Of a stretch of DNA of 64,000 bases, positions 8,728-17,930 are shown one piece after another. The number at the start of each line of letters is the position of its first letter. Position 1 is the stretch's first letter. This stretch comes from an uncultured Planctomycetota bacterium (GTDB lineage: Bacteria > Planctomycetota > Planctomycetia > Pirellulales > Thermoguttaceae): positions 1-64,000 of the forward strand of contig ONGM01000174.1 in NCBI GenBank assembly GCA_900317365.1. The letters are read 5' to 3'. A program made the translations under genes and the position numbers. The notes beneath the pieces were generated by a model. That model made no database searches and was not told the origin of the DNA. It was given only the letters and a program-made list of their open reading frames with translations.

Positions 8728-9810
8728 TTAGTAGATGGGCGACGCTTCGGGAACGAAACCGCCGGAAACCGTTTGAGGTTCGTAAATCACGTTTGAATAG
8801 GGATTTGTATTCGAGTCGAAGGTGATGTTGTCCGCAGGGGCGTCGTATTGCGGGGCGGACGGGAGTTGTTGAGCGTCGAAATTATACGCGAGTCCGAGCG
8901 CAGGCTCCTGTTGTTCGGCGACAGGTTGCCGATCCGTTTGCGTTTGAGGATAATGGGACGCGTTCTGTTGAACGGCGGAAGCGTGAGGCGCGGCCGCGGC
9001 GCCGCTGACTTGCGCGATCGGATTGTACGCAGGCGGATTATACGCAGGGGACGCGTAGAGATTTTGATTCGGCTGTTGATTCTGCGCGGGAGTCGTTTGA
9101 GGCTGAGTCGCTTGAGGCGGGTTAGCGGCGTAGAGATCGGCGCTAGCCGGAGCGCTCGGGAACGGGGCTTCCGGGAACGGAGCTTCGACTTCGGGGAAGG
9201 ACGAATCGACGGTCGGGAAGGGCGCGTTGTTCGCGACGGCGCTCGGGGCCGAGGCGTCGTTGTAGACTTGATTGGTCTGCGTTTGAACGGGCGCGACGGG
9301 GGACTGAGCGGCGTAGGTCTGCGGGGACGTTTGCGGAATTTGTCCCAGCGCGGGTTGGCTCGATTCGCTCGGGAGATTCATCGTTCCCTGTTGAGTTGAG
9401 CCGACGCCGCCGGCAAGCGCGTTGACGTTGTCGTTTGCGTTCGGATTGAGAGTCTGATAGCTTTGAGAATAGTCGGCCGTTTTGAAGTTTTCGAGCGGCT
9501 TGTCGTCGGACTTCATTGCAACTTCGGCGGTTTTCGTAGCCTCGGGTTCCGGATCGTATTTTCCGCGTTGAGCGAGGGACGACGTTTTTTCGGACTTCGC
9601 CGTCGAGTCGTTTGAGGTGTAGCTCTCCGGCGGCGGGGTAATGTCGTTGAGTTCGTCGAGTTCTTTAAGTTCCTTGGGTTCTTGCGCGTTCGACGCGTCC
9701 GGCTTGCGCGAGAAAGGATTGCTTATCTTCCATCCGGAGCATCCAATTCCGCTCGCAGCGAAAATAAGAGTCGCAATGAGGGCGACTTTAACGCCGTTTT
9801 TCGTTTTCAT
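8728..9810 (-). CDS. low-complexity exported protein, probable lipoprotein
   Basis: This is a 360-residue protein with a basic start, a hydrophobic stretch and Cys24 in SGIGCSG, a weak lipobox because the -3 position is Gly. The mature part is rich in Pro, Gln, Asn, Ala and Ser, with local repeats such as PAYNPPAYNP and FPEAPFPSAP, and no folded domain is evident. It is probably anchored in the envelope as a flexible extended protein. An AAAGGA ribosome binding site precedes ATG 9810. I do not recognise the family. The next gene rightward is divergent (mla operon). Confidence 0.65.
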   Translation of the reverse strand: MKTKNGVKVALIATLIFAASGIGCSGWKISNPFSRKPDASNAQEPKELKELDELNDITPPPESYTSNDSTAKSEKTSSLAQRGKYDPEPEATKTAEVAMKSDDKPLENFKTADYSQSYQTLNPNANDNVNALAGGVGSTQQGTMNLPSESSQPALGQIPQTSPQTYAAQSPVAPVQTQTNQVYNDASAPSAVANNAPFPTVDSSFPEVEAPFPEAPFPSAPASADLYAANPPQATQPQTTPAQNQQPNQNLYASPAYNPPAYNPIAQVSGAAAAPHASAVQQNASHYPQTQTDRQPVAEQQEPALGLAYNFDAQQLPSAPQYDAPADNITFDSNTNPYSNVIYEPQTVSGGFVPEASPIY

Positions 9811-9999
9811 CGATCCGATTCCTTTCGACTTCCCTGTCTTAGAATTTCGACGTTCGCTTCCGCGAGCGGACGTTTGGGACGATTATCCCATCAAAACAAT
9901 CGCGACCGAGGCGCGCCGCCGCTTCCATGCGGGGTAGCGAGCGTCGGTTTTTGCGATCGTATTGGTTGTATCGGCATTTCTGATTGTTATGGCGCAATC

Positions 10000-10020
10000 A
10001 TTTGAAAAAAATTTTCAAAT
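10000..10020. repeat. short AT-rich palindrome in the mla upstream region
   Basis: The 9-bp arms ATTTGAAAA and TTTTCAAAT flank 3 nt, followed by a T-rich tract. It lies in the 483-bp divergent region between the low-complexity protein and mlaE and could be a regulator site or a weak terminator. Apart from the mla promoter I see nothing else in that region. Confidence 0.4.
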
Positions 10021-10116
10021 TTGCTTTTTTTTCTAATCGTCAACCGGGGCGTTTCATCGTCTCAAGCGTCGCCGATCACGTTGCGACTGCGGTAAGATAC
10101 AAAAAGAATTCGGGTT

Positions 10117-10145
10117 TTGCAATAGGGATTCGGGACGCGTATAAT
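10117..10145 (+). promoter_or_regulatory. promoter of the mla-type operon
   Basis: TTGCAA, a 17-bp spacer and a perfect TATAAT lie about 150 bp upstream of mlaE, leaving a long 5' leader. Confidence 0.75.
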
Positions 10146-10293
10146 TACGATTTTGTCGGAAATAACGATTTTAGTCAAGAAGATTCGTCTTTTGACGATA
10201 GAGATAGGTAGGAGCGTAGCGCCGAGGTCGAGTCGGCGTCGCTTCATTACATGGCAAATTGAAATTCGGATTGATATTCGGAGCGCATCGCCG

Positions 10294-11148
10294 ATGAACG
10301 ATAGGAATCAGAACGAGACGACACTGCGCGACAAGATTATCGGGCAAGTGTCGAAGATGGGGCGCGCGATCTCCACGCGAGTGGCGCTTGCGGGCAACCT
10401 TGCCGTTTTTTCCACGTCGACGATCTTTTGGCTTTTTGCCAAACCGCCGAAGAAGGAAACGCTGATTAGTTCCTTTTTCAACATTGGGGTTTTAAGCCTT
10501 CCGGTCGTCATGCTGACGGGAACGTTTATCGGCATGGTATTGGCGGTACAGGCGTTTCCACAGTTCAAAGTGATCGGTATGGAGACCCGAATCGGCGCGG
10601 CGATCAACCTTTCTCTTGTTAAAGAACTTGGTCCTGTTCTTGCGGCGACGATGCTCGCCGGTCGAGTCGGTAGCGCGATAGCGGCGGAGCTTGGCACAAT
10701 GAGGGTAACGGAACAGATCGACGCGCTTTCGAGCATGGGAGTGAATCCGATTCACTACTTGGTGGCGCCGCGTTTCTTCGCGTGCCTGATTTTGATTCCC
10801 GGACTGACGCTTTTTGCCGATCTCATGGGGGTCATCGGGGGCGCGTTTTTTAGTATTAAGCTTCTCGGCGTCGACTGGAGCTACTATTGGGAATACTCAC
10901 GTCATACGGTCGCGATGTTCGACGTATTCGCCGGAATGTTTAAGTCGGTATTTTTTGGGGGCGCGATCGCGTTGATCTGCTGTCATCAGGGTTTCCGATG
11001 CGGCGCAGGCGCGGAAGGGGTCGGCAAGGCGGCGACGAGTTCTTTCGTTTTGTCCTTTGTGGCGATTCTCTTTTTGGATCTTTTGCTCGACGTGTTCCTC
11101 GATCAGATTCAAACGATGGTGTTTGGAACTCGCGGCTCGGTAATGTAG
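10294..11148 (+). CDS. mlaE: MlaE/YrbE-type lipid ABC transporter permease
   Basis: This 284-residue integral membrane protein is the permease of an MCE-type lipid transporter moving phospholipids or related lipids between the two membranes. ATG 10294 is chosen over upstream in-frame starts because MNDRNQNETT begins the conserved part and GGAG lies about 12 bp upstream. Family features visible are the LTGTFIGMVLAVQA helix, the LVKELGPVLAATMLAGRVGSAIAAELGTM cytoplasmic loop (shown in two overlapping helices) and EQIDALSSMGVNP. About five hydrophobic segments are present. It is followed by the ATPase and MCE genes, the classical operon order. No MlaB STAS or MlaC gene is nearby. Confidence 0.93.
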   Translation: MNDRNQNETTLRDKIIGQVSKMGRAISTRVALAGNLAVFSTSTIFWLFAKPPKKETLISSFFNIGVLSLPVVMLTGTFIGMVLAVQAFPQFKVIGMETRIGAAINLSLVKELGPVLAATMLAGRVGSAIAAELGTMRVTEQIDALSSMGVNPIHYLVAPRFFACLILIPGLTLFADLMGVIGGAFFSIKLLGVDWSYYWEYSRHTVAMFDVFAGMFKSVFFGGAIALICCHQGFRCGAGAEGVGKAATSSFVLSFVAILFLDLLLDVFLDQIQTMVFGTRGSVM

Positions 11149-11238
11149 GCGTTGCGGAGCGGAGGAGCGGTCGAGACGCAAAAGGATTAAGTAGGATTAA
11201 GCGTTCCGCGCGTCGGAGCGCCGATCGGAGACGGCGAA

Positions 11239-12207
11239 ATGTTCGGACGTAAGAGATCAACGCGGTCAGAAGAAGCGGAAGCGTACGCGCGCGACGCGCA
11301 CGCGGAAGCGTCGATCGAGGAGGACGAAGCGCAATATCGTTCTCGCGATTCGATCGTCGGTTCGACGTTTATCGCGGAAAACGGGACGAGAAAGGTTCTT
11401 CGGCGTCGTCCGCCTCTTCTTGAGATCGACGATTTGAACGTTATCTTTGGCGAGAATCAGGTTCTTCGCGATATTAACCTGAAGATCCGTCGCGGCGAGA
11501 CGGTGGCGATCATCGGCGAGAGCGGGTGCGGTAAGACGGTTCTTCTCAAGACGATGATCGGACTCGTGGCGCCGACGACAGGTCGCGTGTTTTTTAAAGG
11601 GAACGATTTGGCGACGCTTTCCGATAAGGAGCTGACGGAGACGCGCGCGCACTACGGTTTTGTTTTTCAAATGGCGGCGCTATTCGACAGCATGACGATA
11701 GCGGAAAACGTCGCGTTTCCGCTTCGCCAGCATCGCAAGGAAATGTCGCGTCGCGAAGTCGCGGAGCGCGTCGAGTTTTTGCTTGAAGAAGTCGGCTTGA
11801 ATCCTCGGATCGTGTCGAACAAGACGCCGTCGGAGATATCCGGCGGTATGCGCAAACGCGTCGGTTTTGCGCGCGCGCTTGCGATGGATCCGGAGATTAT
11901 GCTCTACGACGAGCCGACGACCGGACTTGATCCGATCATGAGCGACGTCGTGAACGAACTCATGATCTCGGCGCGCGATCGGCACAAGGTCGCCGGCGTG
12001 CTCGTAACGCACGATATGAAGTCGGCGGTCAAAGTGGCCAACCGACTCGTCATGCTGTATCCGCATTCAATGCTTTCAGCGGAGCAGCCGCAGATGATCT
12101 TCGACGGATCCGCCGAGGAGATTTGGCGTTGCGAAGATTCGCGCGTTTCCCAGTTCATTCGCGGCGAAGCGAGGGATCGCGTTAGGGACATGTCGATGGG
12201 GAAGTGA
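11239..12207 (+). CDS. mlaF: MlaF-type ABC transporter ATPase
   Basis: This 322-residue ATPase energises the MlaE permease. Walker A is GESGCGKT, the signature is ISGGMRKRVGFARAL (the GGM variant typical of MlaF) and Walker B is IMLYDEPTTGLDP; the switch His is in LVTHD. About 60 residues at the N-terminus are charged, variable and absent from E. coli MlaF. A C-terminal tail follows that is typical of the family. The start ATG 11239 is 90 bp after mlaE in the same operon. Confidence 0.94.
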   Translation: MFGRKRSTRSEEAEAYARDAHAEASIEEDEAQYRSRDSIVGSTFIAENGTRKVLRRRPPLLEIDDLNVIFGENQVLRDINLKIRRGETVAIIGESGCGKTVLLKTMIGLVAPTTGRVFFKGNDLATLSDKELTETRAHYGFVFQMAALFDSMTIAENVAFPLRQHRKEMSRREVAERVEFLLEEVGLNPRIVSNKTPSEISGGMRKRVGFARALAMDPEIMLYDEPTTGLDPIMSDVVNELMISARDRHKVAGVLVTHDMKSAVKVANRLVMLYPHSMLSAEQPQMIFDGSAEEIWRCEDSRVSQFIRGEARDRVRDMSMGK

Positions 12208-12279
12208 GGCGCGGCTGTTTTAACTGGAATCTTGAGAAAAATTGTCGCAATCGTTTAAATCGCTAAATAAATCAGAGTC

Positions 12280-12311
12280 GCGGACGATAATACCAGTATA
12301 GAATCGTCCGC
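12280..12311. repeat. inverted repeat containing a GGACGATAATACCAGTA motif
   Basis: The arms GCGGACGAT (12280-12288) and ATCGTCCGC (12303-12311) flank a 14-nt loop in the gap between mlaF and the MCE gene. Bases 12282-12298 match 17984-18000 upstream of the sigma factor at 16 of 17 positions, so this may be a shared regulator or promoter site. Confidence 0.6.
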
Positions 12312-12444
12312 ACGACGTATCGCGGACGTTCGCACTTCGTGAACGTCCTTGTTTGTTTCTTGCGGTTCGATCGTTAGAAGCGCCGCCGACAACAAGGCGC
12401 GCGAAGGTTCAAACGACTTCATAGTCGAGCAAGGAGCGCGGATC

Positions 12445-14628
12445 ATGACGTCCAACCGAAGAATGGAGTTTTTCATCGGAACGATGGTGATAGGGATTAT
12501 CGCCGGCGTTTTTGTTATGACGATTCTGTTCGGATCCGAGAAAGGGTTCTTTGTCGGATCCTCCGGCGGCAAGCGTCTCACAATTCTGTTTGAAAAGGGG
12601 AGCGGCATCAGTCAGAATTCGCTCGTCTTGAAGAACGGCATTAAGATCGGCCGCGTGTTTTCCGTCGAACTCGACGACGAGCCGGAGAATTCTTCCGTTC
12701 GCGTTTCCTTTGAGTTGGAGCCGCAATACAAGATCTACTCGAACGAGTACGCCAAGATTAACCGCACGCTTCTCGGCGACGCTTCGATTGAATTTGTCGA
12801 CGATCCCGATTACGTCGGCGATATTTTCGAGATCGTCGATTCTGACGACGTGATCAAAGGTCGCAACACCGGCGACCTTATGGGGACGGTCAGCAGTATC
12901 GAAGGCGATCTCGCGCAGGCGTTGCAAAATATCAACACGGCGTCGCAGGGCGTAACGCGTTTCATGGAGAACGTCAACGATATCATTGGCGACGAGACGG
13001 AACTTCAACTGAAGAAGGAACGTCTTCAAAACGTCTTTTCGGAACTCGAAGGCGCGCTGTCGAGCATTCGGTCGTTGGCGTCGAATATGGACGCGGTCGT
13101 TTCCGATCCCGAAATTATCGACAACATCCGTCGCGCGACGAGCGAAGCGCCGAATATTCTCGAGCGAGCCACCGAATTGACCGACGGCGCGAAAAAGTTC
13201 ATGTCGGACGCGAACGCGATGAGCGCCGACATTCGCAAGACGTTGGCGCGCGCCGAGACGACCTTCGACCTCGTCGATAAAAACCTCGACAATGTGAACG
13301 TTTTCACGACCTCGCTCGCGGAAAACGGACCTGAAATGATGACCGCGCTCAACGAGAGCTCCGTTGAGATCAAAGAGACGATCAATAAAATTAGCACGGC
13401 GGTTATCAATATTTCCGATCTCGCCGCAAGTTTAAACGAGAAACTCGACGATCCCGATTCGATCTTCGGAATGTTGCACGACGAAGAGACGACGAAGTCG
13501 ATTAAGCATATCGTTAAAAACGCCGAAGAGATCACGCAAAAGCTGTATCCGATTCTGGACGACGCTCGCGTGTTCTCGAACAAGGTGGCGCATAAGCCGA
13601 GTTCGCTCATTTGGGACAAGACGACGACGAAAGGCGGTTCCGGAAACACAAAGTACGGTTTCCAGTCCCTCTCTCCTACCGGCGGATTGACGTCGTCCCT
13701 CTTTCGTCAGACTCCGAACGGTTCTCGGATTCGCGAGAGAAACTATTACGAGCCGCTCGCCGACGAACGCTTCATGGACGAACGCACGAAGAGCGCGTAT
13801 CAAGAGACCCTCGCGCGACTAGATTCGAGTCGCGCCGCCAATCGCGCCGTTCGCGCGCAACGCCTTTACCCGGACAACTACTCGCAGCTTCTTCCGCCGA
13901 CGTCGGCCGATCGCGACTACCGCGCAGGATACGGGGACGCGTTCAGTCCTGCGGCGAAGACGAACCGCGTTAAACGCTGTCTGGAATCCTTCTGGGATCG
14001 CATGGCGTTCTGGCGCCAAGATTCGAAGTCGACCGACGCCGCGAGCGCTTACGCGATGCGCGAGTACGCTTACGCCAACGACGACGCCGAGCTTTACGGC
14101 GACGAATACTGCGACGAATACTACGCCGACGGAACGGAAGGGAGCGACTTCGGCGGCGAAGACGACTACGGCATGACGCTTGTCGGTTACGACTCGGGCG
14201 TCGACGGCGCTTACGGACTCGGGCAGCCCTCCTATGAAACGTTGAATAGCGCGCCCGGTTGCGCCGCGCCCGGTTGCGATGTTCCCGGTTGCGATGTTCC
14301 CGGTTGCGATGTTCCCGGCGGCGGCGCGTCAAACGGTCGAGCGCCGAAAGCGTCCTTCCTCCAAGGCGGCTACGGTAATCGCGCGGACGATCCTCGCCCG
14401 GCGGGAGCGTACGGCGTCCCGTTTGCAGGCGAAAAATTGGACTTCTCGCTCGCCGACGACGAGGAAGGCGAAGAATACCAAGAAGAATACCAAGATTACG
14501 CCGAGGAAGGCGAATACGAAGAACTTCCGACCTCGATCAATCGTCGCGCAAAATCGCCTAAGGTCGGCGCGGATTCGCCCTTTGAAGACGACGGTCTACC
14601 CCTTGAATTTGCGCCGCCGACTCGCTAA
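12445..14628 (+). CDS. MCE (MlaD-domain) protein with long acidic, cysteine-bearing tail
   Basis: The 727-residue protein starts at ATG 12445 behind AAGGAG. One transmembrane helix (residues about 9-28, IGTMVIGIIAGVFVMTILFG) is followed by a single MCE domain, with FEKGSGISQNSLVLKNGIKIGRV as its core in two strands. A long helical, coiled-coil-prone region reaches about residue 400. This is the lipid-binding periplasmic part of the MlaEF transporter. From about 400 on the chain becomes low-complexity: acidic Tyr/Asp/Glu-rich segments, a run of PGC-AAPGC-DVPGC units and EEYQEEYQDY. Such a tail is unusual for MCE proteins and could contact the outer membrane or cross-link through cysteines. The long gap after mlaF (237 bp) may hold an internal promoter. 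Confidence 0.85.
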   Translation: MTSNRRMEFFIGTMVIGIIAGVFVMTILFGSEKGFFVGSSGGKRLTILFEKGSGISQNSLVLKNGIKIGRVFSVELDDEPENSSVRVSFELEPQYKIYSNEYAKINRTLLGDASIEFVDDPDYVGDIFEIVDSDDVIKGRNTGDLMGTVSSIEGDLAQALQNINTASQGVTRFMENVNDIIGDETELQLKKERLQNVFSELEGALSSIRSLASNMDAVVSDPEIIDNIRRATSEAPNILERATELTDGAKKFMSDANAMSADIRKTLARAETTFDLVDKNLDNVNVFTTSLAENGPEMMTALNESSVEIKETINKISTAVINISDLAASLNEKLDDPDSIFGMLHDEETTKSIKHIVKNAEEITQKLYPILDDARVFSNKVAHKPSSLIWDKTTTKGGSGNTKYGFQSLSPTGGLTSSLFRQTPNGSRIRERNYYEPLADERFMDERTKSAYQETLARLDSSRAANRAVRAQRLYPDNYSQLLPPTSADRDYRAGYGDAFSPAAKTNRVKRCLESFWDRMAFWRQDSKSTDAASAYAMREYAYANDDAELYGDEYCDEYYADGTEGSDFGGEDDYGMTLVGYDSGVDGAYGLGQPSYETLNSAPGCAAPGCDVPGCDVPGCDVPGGGASNGRAPKASFLQGGYGNRADDPRPAGAYGVPFAGEKLDFSLADDEEGEEYQEEYQDYAEEGEYEELPTSINRRAKSPKVGADSPFEDDGLPLEFAPPTR
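14254..14313 (+). repeat. four tandem 15-bp units inside the MCE gene
   Basis: The unit is CCCGGTTGCGATGTT; the last three copies are identical and the first is diverged. It encodes the pentapeptide repeat PGCDV, giving regularly spaced cysteines. It may vary in copy number. Confidence 0.9.
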
Positions 14629-14693
14629 GAAACCAATTTCAAAGAACGTTTAAGACCGCGCGCCTTAGTCGCGGAGATAGAGGAGATTGAAGA

Positions 14694-15776
14694 ATGACCG
14701 TCGAGGTGGAAAAACTCGCGATTATCGGTAGCGGACCGGCCGGGTGGACGGCGGCGATTTACGCGTCGCGCGCCGGGTTGAGCCCGATCGTCTTCGAAGG
14801 CGCCTTGACGGCGGAGAATCAGGAGGCGGGGCGATTGCCGATGGGTCAGTTGGCGACGACGAGCCTCGTCGAGAATTATCCAGGGTTTCCGGCGGGCGAT
14901 CTTCGGGCGTATCTCAAGGACGCGTTGAGCGAAGAGCGGCAATACGCGCTTCCGCTCGACACGTTCGACGAGGAGTCTTATCCTCGCGGCGCAACGGGAC
15001 CGGCGATCGTCGAGCTCATGCGTCGACAAGCGGAGAATTTCGGCGCGCGCGTCGTATCCGAAGACGTCGTTAAGGTCGATTTTAGTCGTCGTCCCTTTAA
15101 GCTGACGGACTCGGAGGGCGGGACGACGTTGACGGAGACGGTGGTCGTAGCGACGGGCGCTTCGGCGCGCTGGCTCGGTTTGGACTCGGAAACGCGCTTT
15201 AAGAACAACGGAGTGAGCGCGTGCGCGGTTTGCGACGGCGCGCTTCCGCGCTATCGCGAGCGCGCGGTCGCGGTCGTGGGCGGCGGGGACGTCGCGTGTG
15301 AAGACGCGCTCTATATGTCGCGTTTTGCAAGCGAGGTTTACCTGATTCATCGTCGGGACGAACTTCGTGCGTCGAAAGCGCTCGCATCGCGCGTCCTGGC
15401 GCATTCTAAGATTCGCCCGGTGTGGAATAGCGTCGTCGCAGAGATTCTCGGGGACGACGAGCGCGGCGTAGTCGGCGTCCGAGTCAAGAGCGTGGGACGG
15501 TCGGACGAGGAATCGCGCGAGCTCGAGGTTTCCGGCGTCTTTGTCGCGATTGGTCGTCGTCCCAACGTGGATTTTTTAGACGGCGCGTTAGAGTTGACGG
15601 AGAGCGGCGTCGTTAAGAGACCGACGCCGTTTTATTCCGGTACGAGCGTTTCGGGCGTGTTTGTCGCCGGAGACGTCGCGGACGATCGTTACCGCCAGGG
15701 CGTCGTTGCGGCGGGGTCGGGCGCTTGCGCGGCGCTCGACGCGGAACGCTTCTTGAACGAATATTCCATATGTTGA
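14694..15776 (+). CDS. trxB: thioredoxin reductase (NADPH, FAD)
   Basis: This 360-residue flavoprotein reduces thioredoxin. It has the FAD-binding GSGPAGWTAAIYASRAG at the N-terminus and the redox pair CAVC at residues 177-180. An NADPH-binding VVGGGDVACEDALY and the final FVAGDVADDRYRQ motif follow. It is about 45 residues longer than E. coli TrxB, mostly from an insert around residues 80-105 (ALSEERQYALPLDTFDEESY) and a variable interdomain loop. GAGGAG precedes ATG 14694. The last 36 bp, including the stop, are duplicated just downstream (15808-15843). Confidence 0.93.
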   Translation: MTVEVEKLAIIGSGPAGWTAAIYASRAGLSPIVFEGALTAENQEAGRLPMGQLATTSLVENYPGFPAGDLRAYLKDALSEERQYALPLDTFDEESYPRGATGPAIVELMRRQAENFGARVVSEDVVKVDFSRRPFKLTDSEGGTTLTETVVVATGASARWLGLDSETRFKNNGVSACAVCDGALPRYRERAVAVVGGGDVACEDALYMSRFASEVYLIHRRDELRASKALASRVLAHSKIRPVWNSVVAEILGDDERGVVGVRVKSVGRSDEESRELEVSGVFVAIGRRPNVDFLDGALELTESGVVKRPTPFYSGTSVSGVFVAGDVADDRYRQGVVAAGSGACAALDAERFLNEYSIC

Positions 15777-15843
15777 GTTATTTCATTTTGTTTCCTCTTA
15801 GTGTGTTGGAACGCTTCTTGAACGAATATTCCATATGTTGAGT
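15743..15843 (+). repeat. 36-bp direct repeat of the trxB 3' end
   Basis: Bases 15743-15778 (GGAACGCTTCTTGAAC...TTGAGT) recur exactly at 15808-15843, separated by 29 bp of AT-rich sequence. The first copy carries the last codons and stop of trxB; the second is intergenic. The 297-bp gap to the next gene otherwise shows only a weak AAAAATAGC/GCTATTTTT inverted repeat near 15845-15890. Confidence 0.95.
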
Positions 15844-16073
15844 AAAAATAGCTTTTTTTATAAGCAAATTGGTGCGATTTGGCTATTTTTTAAATATTAC
15901 GCTTGAAATAGTGCGATAGAACGCTTAAACTTTAGTGGTGAGCGTTGGCGACGCGCACGAGATTTGATTCCTTTTTCGGTTGCTCAGCCCCTGATTTTCA
16001 ACTTACTTTTAGGATCAAGACAAAACGCGTCAATCCTTTGAGTGATGAAACGTAACTTTGTCGTGAAGAAAAC

Positions 16074-16628
16074 ATGAAAAAGTTTTACTACGTATGTCCC
16101 CGTTGCGGTCGGAAATGGCGATTTTATTTCCGCCAGAAGACGATGAAGTGCCCGTTTTGCAACGAGGAGTGGAATCCGTACTCTTCGCGCTATTCGAAGC
16201 TCACGACGTCGCGTTTCTCTTTTACCGCGACGTTGTTCTGCCTTGCGGTTCTTTTGGCGATCGCATACGGCGGGCTAAAGGTTGCCGGATATGACGGCGT
16301 CGTAATCGAACGAGTGAAAGTCTTTTTAGACGAGCACGGGATCGCGCCGCCTGAGAAGAAACCCATTAAGAAAGCGGACAATTCCTATCGTCCTTGGGAA
16401 ACCAGAGACGCCAACGGCGTGAAAAAGGAGAATAAGAGCCCGAACGCCGCAGACTCGGCAAAAGACTCGGAGACCAACGTCGACTCGAAAACGGAAACTC
16501 GCGAAGAAACCGGGTCCGTTGACGATGAAACGCCGGACGAAACGTTCTTCGACGCCGAACAAGACGGCGCGTTGGACGACGAGGAGCAACAGGTCGTTCC
16601 GAGCTCCAATTCCGACGACGAATGGTAG
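16074..16628 (+). CDS. zinc-ribbon, single-pass membrane protein with acidic tail
   Basis: This 184-residue protein starts with a four-cysteine zinc ribbon (CPRC at 8-11 and CPFC at 26-29). One hydrophobic helix follows near residues 52-70 (FTATLFCLAVLLAIAYGGL), and then an acidic, Ser/Asn-rich C-terminal tail. The ribbon would be cytosolic and the tail exported or periplasmic, by the positive-inside rule. I do not recognise a named family. A strong terminator follows at 16646-16683, so the unit appears monocistronic. Confidence 0.7.
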   Translation: MKKFYYVCPRCGRKWRFYFRQKTMKCPFCNEEWNPYSSRYSKLTTSRFSFTATLFCLAVLLAIAYGGLKVAGYDGVVIERVKVFLDEHGIAPPEKKPIKKADNSYRPWETRDANGVKKENKSPNAADSAKDSETNVDSKTETREETGSVDDETPDETFFDAEQDGALDDEEQQVVPSSNSDDEW

Positions 16629-16645
16629 CGCACAATTTTTCGATT

Positions 16646-16683
16646 AAAAAAGCGTCTGCGTCTCGCGCGTTGGACGCTTTTTT
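16646..16683 (+). terminator. terminator after the zinc-ribbon gene
   Basis: The arms AAAAAAGCGTC and GACGCTTTTTT (16646-16656 and 16673-16683) enclose a 16-nt loop and end in a T-run. Confidence 0.85.
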
Positions 16684-16751
16684 ATTGGTTTAAACAGAGT
16701 AATCGTTATAGCCGGCGCCGTTTTTCTATTTGTTTTTCTCGAACATTCTTT

Positions 16752-16780
16752 TTGACGTTGCTTTTTCTAGTTTATATAAT
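16752..16780 (+). promoter_or_regulatory. near-consensus promoter for the exported protein at 16882
   Basis: TTGACG, a 17-bp spacer and a perfect TATAAT lie about 100 bp upstream of the start. It is the best sigma-70-type promoter in the window. Confidence 0.85.
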
Positions 16781-16881
16781 ATACCTATCTTAAGAGCTTC
16801 TCCGTCTTGCGGTATGACGAATAAATCGCGGGAGTTTGCTTTTTGAGTTGTTTATTCGATCTAACGGCGAAAGGAGTCGGT

Positions 16882-17847
16882 ATGACGACGCGTTACCGGT
16901 TATTGATTCGGTTTATCCTCTGTCTGACGATATGCGCGGCGTCGACGGCTTCTTTTGGCGCGAATAAATTGCCATCGGGATCTTGCGTGAACGACGTCGG
17001 TCGGGGCGCGCTTTTGTGGGGGACGTCCGACGAGGTAACGACGTATTCCGCGCCTTATTTAGGGCTGCGTTCGCCGCAGATATATCGAATTCCGTTGACG
17101 TCGGAATCCACGACGACGTCGACGGGAAACGCTTCGGAAACGCCGTCGAGTCCCCAAGGGAATTGGCGAGAGAAGCTGAAGGAAGTGGGCACGATCTATG
17201 GGACCGACGGTAAAGTCTACGAATATTACTTTGTCGAAGGCAAAGAGCCTCGGCGCATCGTCGAAACGCAACGGGTTCATGAGACGCCGAAAGGCGGAGT
17301 CGCTCCGGTTTGGTACAATAAGACGGTGGAGCGCATCGAATGGGAGCCGGTCTTGATCCGCGTTTTGCGCCCGGTCGGTACGACGGAACGTCAGCTTAGG
17401 GCGGAGACGACGTCGAGTCAAAAGTCGAGCGCGTCGTCGTCGACTCCTGCGCCGTGCGAGCCGCTCGGGTCGGAAGAGCCGCGCACCTTTGCGGACGACG
17501 ACGAAGGTTCAGAGGAGAGTTCGGGCGTGAAATTGGCGGACACGTCGAACGGTATAACGCCGTCGGTGGTCGGCGCGGAACGTCGAGACGCGGAGAACGC
17601 GGCGATCGACGCGGCGAACAACGCGCGGGCGTCGTCGCGCGACGGCGCGAAGACGGCGGACGCGAACTCTTCCGGGCAGTCGCAGGAAGAATCGCCGACG
17701 TTTGCCAACGGGATCGTCCGAGTCATTATACCGGATCGCGCGCCGAGTCCGGCGCCGCAGCCGCTTGTCGTTTTGCCGAAGTCCCTTGAGAAATTGGCGA
17801 CGACTGAGAAATCGGCGACGGCGAAGTCCAAGACGACGCGTCGATAG
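16882..17847 (+). CDS. exported protein of unknown function
   Basis: The protein has 321 residues from ATG 16882, which is preceded by AAAGGAG; an in-frame upstream start at 16843 lacks a site. It has a clear signal peptide (RYRLLIRFILCLTICAASTA, cut probably after SFGA). The middle (about residues 85-170) is predicted folded, with GTDGKVYEYYFVEGKEPRRI and WYNKTVERIEWEPVLIRVLR. A long Ser/Ala/Glu-rich low-complexity tail follows. No family was recognised. A strong promoter upstream and a terminator downstream suggest an independently expressed, abundant envelope protein. Confidence 0.7.
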   Translation: MTTRYRLLIRFILCLTICAASTASFGANKLPSGSCVNDVGRGALLWGTSDEVTTYSAPYLGLRSPQIYRIPLTSESTTTSTGNASETPSSPQGNWREKLKEVGTIYGTDGKVYEYYFVEGKEPRRIVETQRVHETPKGGVAPVWYNKTVERIEWEPVLIRVLRPVGTTERQLRAETTSSQKSSASSSTPAPCEPLGSEEPRTFADDDEGSEESSGVKLADTSNGITPSVVGAERRDAENAAIDAANNARASSRDGAKTADANSSGQSQEESPTFANGIVRVIIPDRAPSPAPQPLVVLPKSLEKLATTEKSATAKSKTTRR

Positions 17848-17867
17848 ATTTCTTGTCTTTTTTTGCT

Positions 17868-17930
17868 AAAAAGCCGCCTTTCTTTAAAGTTTTTCTTGAA
17901 GATCTCCGTTGGAGGTTTGGCGGCTTTTTT
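17868..17930 (+). terminator. terminator after the exported protein gene
   Basis: AAAAAGCCGCC (17868-17878) pairs with GGCGGCTTTTTT (17919-17930) across a 40-nt loop that can itself fold; a T-run closes it. Confidence 0.7.

Noticed and set aside
9984-10211. 75-residue frame before mlaE
   Set aside because: It spans the AT-rich palindrome and the mla promoter, with no ribosome binding site.
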